From positions 19,538 to 83,537 of the forward strand of contig NZ_WWGX01000032.1 in the NCBI RefSeq assembly GCF_009862265.1: DNA of 64,000 bases. Reading direction: 5' to 3'. This document shows positions 60,566-64,000 of this stretch, piece by piece; the first letter of the stretch is position 1, and the number at the start of each line of letters is the position of its first letter. The notes under the pieces were generated by a model that was not told the origin of the DNA, made no database searches, and saw nothing but the letters and a program-made list of their open reading frames with translations. The position numbers and the translations under genes are program-made. Source of the stretch: Streptomyces sp. SID8352 (GTDB lineage Bacteria > Actinomycetota > Actinomycetes > Streptomycetales > Streptomycetaceae).

Positions 60566-62656
60566 TCAGACGCCGATGTCGCGGCCGTCCGCGCGCCACA
60601 CCGCCACCACCGACGGACGCACGATCCGCCCCGGACCGTCGGGCCAGGTACTGGCCGGGCGCTCCACCGAGGCGCCGTCCAGCTCGCCCGGGTGCTGCAC
60701 CGCGACCAGCACCCGCCGGTCCTGGACCAGTGGCCCGCAGGTCTCCGCCCCGGTCGGCACGGTGAGGAACTGCTTCAGCTCACCGCGCCGCGGCCCCTGG
60801 GTGGCCACGCCGAACAGGCCGTCGTGGGTGCCGAGCGCGTTGCCGTCGGTGGAGATCCACAGGTTGCCGTGGTCGTCGAAGGCGACGTTGTCCGGGCAGG
60901 AGATCGGGCTGACGGCCTCCTTCGGGAAGCCCGCGAAGTACGTCGACGGGTCCTGCGGGTCACCGGCCACCAGGAACAGCGACCAGGCGAACGTGAGGCT
61001 CTCGGCCCGGCCGAAGCGCTCCGTCAGCTCCAGGATGTGCCCGTGCTTGTTGCCGTTGCGCGGGTTGGCCTCGTCCGGACCGGCGTACCCGGCCTTGCCG
61101 CGGTTGCTGTTGTTGGTGAGGGCGACGTACACCTTGCCGCTGCGCGGCGAGGGCTCGATGTCCTCGGGACGGTCCATCTTGGTCGCGCCGACCCTGTCCC
61201 CGGCCAGCCGCGTGAAGACGCAGACCTCCTCGGCCGTCATCCCCTCGACGTGCGAGACGGCGCCCCGCGCGGTCGCGGTGACCAGCGGGATCCACCGGCC
61301 GCTGCCGTCGAACTCGCCGTCCCGGGGCAGTCTGCCGCTGCCGTCGATGTCCACGGCCGGGGAGTCGCCGGTCAGCCGGGCCACGTAGAGGGTGCCCTCG
61401 TCCAGCAGCGACAGGTTGTGCTCGCGGACGCCGCGGCCGTTGCCGTGCCGCATCCGCTTGCCGCCGACGAACTTGTAGAAGTAGTCGAAGCGCTCGTCGT
61501 CGCCGGTGTAGACGACGGGGCGCCCGTCCCGCGTCATCCGCACGGTGGCCGCCTCGTGCTTGAAGCGCCCGAGGAGGGTGTGCTTGCGGGGCGTGGAGTC
61601 GGGGTCGTACGGGTCGAACTCGACGACGTAGCCGAAGCGGTGCACCTCGTTGGGCTCCCGGGACACGTCGAACCGCTTGTCGAAGCGCTCCCACTTGCGC
61701 TCGGTGGCCCCGCCGCCGATGCCGTAGCGCTTGTCGGTGGCGCTGCCGCCGTTGGCGAAGTACTGGTTGAAGTTCTCCTCGCCGTGCAGCGTGGTGCCCC
61801 ACGGGGTGGTGCCGCCGGAGCAGTTGTTGAGGGTGCCCAGCACCCGGGTGCCGGAGCGGTCGGCGGAGGTGCGCACCAGGTCGGACCCGGCCGCGGGGCC
61901 GGTCAGCAGGAACGGCGTGGTGGCGGTGACCCTGCGGTTCAGGACATGCCGGGGGACGGGCGTGAGGCGGCCCGTGCGGCGGTCCTCCTCGACCACCACG
62001 GCGGACAGGCCGTGCGCGGCCCAGGCGATCTCGACCTGCTCGCGGGTCGGGTTCCCGGGGTCGTAACCCCGGAACATGAGTACCTCGTTGGTGTACTCGT
62101 GGTTGGCGACGAGGAGTTGGCGGCCCCGCTCACCGCGCACCGGCAGCAGGGCGAGGTAGTCGTTGTTGTACCCGAACTGCCCGGCCTGCGCCCGCGCGCT
62201 CTGCCGGTCCGGGTCGAAGGCGGGCGCCCCGCGCAGGATGGGCTCGCCCCAGCGGATCACGACGCCCTGCCGGTGCCCCTCCGGGACGACGACCGCGTCC
62301 CGGGTGTTGGGGGCGACGGGGGTGAAGCGCAGCCCCCGCGCGGCCTCCCGCGCCGGCGGCTCCGGGTGCGGGTGGCGGGGGCCCTTTCCGGCCACCGGCG
62401 CGGCCTGCGCCGACGGTGCCGCGGCCACGCCCGCCGCTCCGGCCCCGGCCGCGGCGACGGTGACGACGGCCGCGGCGCGCATCATCGAACGGCGACTGAG
62501 GGCACCGGCGATGACATCGCCGACGTACTCGTTGGAACTGGTGTTGGGGACCTCGTGGAAGCAGGCGTCACCGCACCGGAAACGGCAGGTCATGGCGGAC
62601 CGGCCACCGGGGTGGGTTCCGGACGGGGTTCCGATCAACGGCAGCGGCTTGCGCAC
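60566..62656 (-). CDS. phoX: PhoX-family alkaline phosphatase-like protein, Tat-secreted
   Basis: 696 aa from GTG at 62656 (AGGGAGAACACC upstream). N-terminus RKPLPLIGTPSGTHPGGRSA and TCRFRCGDACFHEVPNTSSN, then SRRSMMRAAAVVTVAAAG, an RR-type Tat signal. The mature PhoX propeller has VVPEGHRQGVVIRWGEPILR, GYDPGNPTREQVEIAWAAHG, NCSGGTTPWGTTLHGEENFN, TKMDRPEDIEPS and CPDNVAFDDHGNLWISTDGN, the residues that hold Fe/Ca in PhoX. Phosphate scavenging at the surface. Full family length. Confidence 0.95.
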   Translation of the reverse strand: MRKPLPLIGTPSGTHPGGRSAMTCRFRCGDACFHEVPNTSSNEYVGDVIAGALSRRSMMRAAAVVTVAAAGAGAAGVAAAPSAQAAPVAGKGPRHPHPEPPAREAARGLRFTPVAPNTRDAVVVPEGHRQGVVIRWGEPILRGAPAFDPDRQSARAQAGQFGYNNDYLALLPVRGERGRQLLVANHEYTNEVLMFRGYDPGNPTREQVEIAWAAHGLSAVVVEEDRRTGRLTPVPRHVLNRRVTATTPFLLTGPAAGSDLVRTSADRSGTRVLGTLNNCSGGTTPWGTTLHGEENFNQYFANGGSATDKRYGIGGGATERKWERFDKRFDVSREPNEVHRFGYVVEFDPYDPDSTPRKHTLLGRFKHEAATVRMTRDGRPVVYTGDDERFDYFYKFVGGKRMRHGNGRGVREHNLSLLDEGTLYVARLTGDSPAVDIDGSGRLPRDGEFDGSGRWIPLVTATARGAVSHVEGMTAEEVCVFTRLAGDRVGATKMDRPEDIEPSPRSGKVYVALTNNSNRGKAGYAGPDEANPRNGNKHGHILELTERFGRAESLTFAWSLFLVAGDPQDPSTYFAGFPKEAVSPISCPDNVAFDDHGNLWISTDGNALGTHDGLFGVATQGPRRGELKQFLTVPTGAETCGPLVQDRRVLVAVQHPGELDGASVERPASTWPDGPGRIVRPSVVAVWRADGRDIGV

Positions 62657-62920
62657 GGTGTTCTCCCTGGGTGCCCTCGGATGCGCTTGGGGTGTCAGCG
62701 CGACGGTAGGGGCGCGGCCGTGCGGGGACCGGGCGGTGGGGTGAACGCCGGGTGAACGCGTCCCGGCCCGAGGGAGCGGGGGTGCCCGGACGCGTTCCGT
62801 CCTTGACGTATCCCCGGATTCATGGCAGACCCTGCACAAGATCACAAGCCGGGGCCGCTAACCTTACGTGTCCGTCCTGGCCAGGGATTGACGGCTTCAC
62901 CTCAGCGAAGGGTTGCGCAC

Positions 62921-64000
62921 ATGGGCATTCTCACTCTCCTGCGGAACGCGTTCGGCCGGTCACGCAAGGCACGCGCCGCCGAGGCGGAGGGTGCGACGCC
63001 GGAGCCGGCACCGCAGCTCCCGTCCCAGTCCGCGGCCCCCTCGGAGGCGGCCGGCCCCGACGCGGACGGCGCCGCCGGTGCGGCGACCGACGCGGCGACC
63101 GTCCCGGCCGCGCGGGCCGGGGGCCCGGCGGACGCCGGTGCCGGGGCCGCGCTCCCCGAGCCGCGTCCGGCCTCCGACGACGAGCAGGCCGGGGAGCACG
63201 AGCTCGTCACCGCGGCCTTCGCCCGCATCGCGGTGCCGAAGCCCGCGGAGTCCCCGGACAACGCCCCGGCCGAGCCGAAGCCCGCCGCGACCGGGACCGC
63301 GACCTCCGCCGGGGCCGGACCGGCCGCCGACGAGGCGCCGGAGACCGGCACGGGGGACCCGGCACCCGGGGCCGCTGCCGAGGCGGCGGCCGGGGCGGAG
63401 ACGGAGACGGCCGCCGAGGCCGCGTCGGGGACCGCGTCCGGGTCGGGTGCCGAGGCCGACACCGTGTCCGCCACCGGGACCGGGACCGGGACGCCCGCCA
63501 CGGCGCACCTTGAGGCCGAAGCGGAGACGGGGACCGAGACCGCCCCCGACACCGCGTCCGGGACCGAGGGCGAGGCCGCGTCCGAGGCCGGGCCGACCGC
63601 GCAGGCGGAGCCGGAGACCGGGGCGGACCCCACCGCCGGGGCCACCTCCGGAACGGGCGCGGAGACGGACGCCGCGTCCGGCCCCGGCGCCGAGACCGAC
63701 ACCGCGTCCGCCACCGAGACCGGGACGCCCGCCACGGCGGGGTCCGGAACCGGAGCGGAGACGCAGGCCGGAGCGGAGACGGAGGCCGGAGCGGAGACGG
63801 AGGCCGGAGCGGAGACGGAGGCCGGAGCGGAGACGGAGGCCGGAGCGGAGACGGAGGCCGGGACCGGGACCGACACCCCGACCGGCCCCGGGGACCAGGC
63901 CGCCACCGAGCCTGGGGCCGAGCCCACGACGGAGCCGACGACGGACGCCACGCCGCCCACCGGGGCCGCACCCCGGGCGGACGCCGCCGAGCCGGGGACG
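62921..64000 (+). CDS. N-terminal part of a VWA-type protein with acidic repeat linker, cut by window edge
   Basis: 360 codons from ATG at 62921 (GAAGGG upstream), open to the right edge. The start MGILTLLRNAFGRSRKARAA and the following HELVTAAFARIAVPKPAESP match the N-terminus of Streptomyces proteins that end in a VWA domain (recalled); that domain would lie beyond the edge. The rest is Glu/Thr/Ala/Gly disorder, with AETEAG six times from an 18-bp DNA repeat. Cytoplasmic by lack of signal. Confidence 0.85.
   Translation, partial: MGILTLLRNAFGRSRKARAAEAEGATPEPAPQLPSQSAAPSEAAGPDADGAAGAATDAATVPAARAGGPADAGAGAALPEPRPASDDEQAGEHELVTAAFARIAVPKPAESPDNAPAEPKPAATGTATSAGAGPAADEAPETGTGDPAPGAAAEAAAGAETETAAEAASGTASGSGAEADTVSATGTGTGTPATAHLEAEAETGTETAPDTASGTEGEAASEAGPTAQAEPETGADPTAGATSGTGAETDAASGPGAETDTASATETGTPATAGSGTGAETQAGAETEAGAETEAGAETEAGAETEAGAETEAGTGTDTPTGPGDQAATEPGAEPTTEPTTDATPPTGAAPRADAAEPGT
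63755..63862. repeat. 18-bp tandem repeat, six copies, in VWA-type gene
   Basis: Six units of GCGGAGACGGAGGCCGGA (the first has CAG for GAG, the last ends GGG), encoding repeated AETEAG. In frame, so copy number may vary without frameshift. Confidence 0.95.

Noticed and set aside
58415..62755. 1446-codon plus-strand frame across several genes
   Set aside because: It runs antisense to PhoX and out of frame through two membrane-protein genes, with no domain signature.

Overview
The window is very GC-rich, uses almost only G or C at third codon positions, and carries hallmarks of Streptomyces: SARP/AfsR-type and other STAND regulators, ECF sigma factors, a class F sortase, a DUF6479 protein, PhoX, many GTGA/ATGA start-stop overlaps and rare TTA (bldA) codons. 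I read it as a Streptomyces chromosome segment. A perfect 14-bp parS-type palindrome suggests the ori-proximal core rather than an arm. No tRNA, rRNA, insertion sequence, integrase or CRISPR array was found.

Left part (1-7.8 kb): the end of a type II thioesterase, probably the edge of a biosynthetic cluster; a 134-aa protein with a C-terminal RHIM/amyloid-like motif; a SARP-NB-ARC-TPR regulator; and, divergent from it, an NB-ARC-TPR protein carrying the same amyloid-like motif just before its NTPase domain. The two motif-bearing proteins look like an effector/receptor pair. 7.8-14.2 kb: a GT-B-like protein coupled to a repeat-rich unknown; an operon of small membrane protein, sigma factor and M48 metalloprotease; and a small unknown.

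14.3-37.8 kb is a contractile injection system (CIS, phage-tail-like) locus on the minus strand. In transcription order it has a LuxR-type regulator (with a TTA codon), a secreted beta-propeller protein, DUF4255, an AAA+ ATPase, sheath, tube 1, a small zinc-finger protein, DUF6760, a 1295-aa disordered protein (with the parS-type site inside), tube 2, a LysM tail protein, VgrG/gpV, PAAR, gp25, gpJ, a TIGR02242-type tail protein, and a zinc-ribbon/single-TM/beta-sandwich membrane protein. No tail-fibre gene is visible. This fits the cytoplasmic CIS described in Streptomyces rather than a typical released particle. Most genes overlap their neighbours by 1-4 nt, so subunits are probably made in coupled fashion.

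38-51 kb is mostly housekeeping and envelope: an Ig-like membrane protein, DUF952, an ECF sigma/membrane-partner pair, class F sortase with a probable substrate, a cold-shock protein, a MerR protein, two CNNM/CorC proteins preceded by a proline-rich leader ORF, Spo0M, TerB, a TatA-like protein, DUF6479 and two lipoproteins. 51.8-64 kb: a zinc alcohol dehydrogenase; an XRE-TPR regulator divergent from a small secreted peptide gene across a TTAA-rich palindromic operator; a pseudo-caspase-like protein; a SpoIIE-type phosphatase; two membrane proteins; PhoX; and the start of a protein of the VWA type. Short tandem repeats are unusually common, both between genes and inside disordered coding regions.
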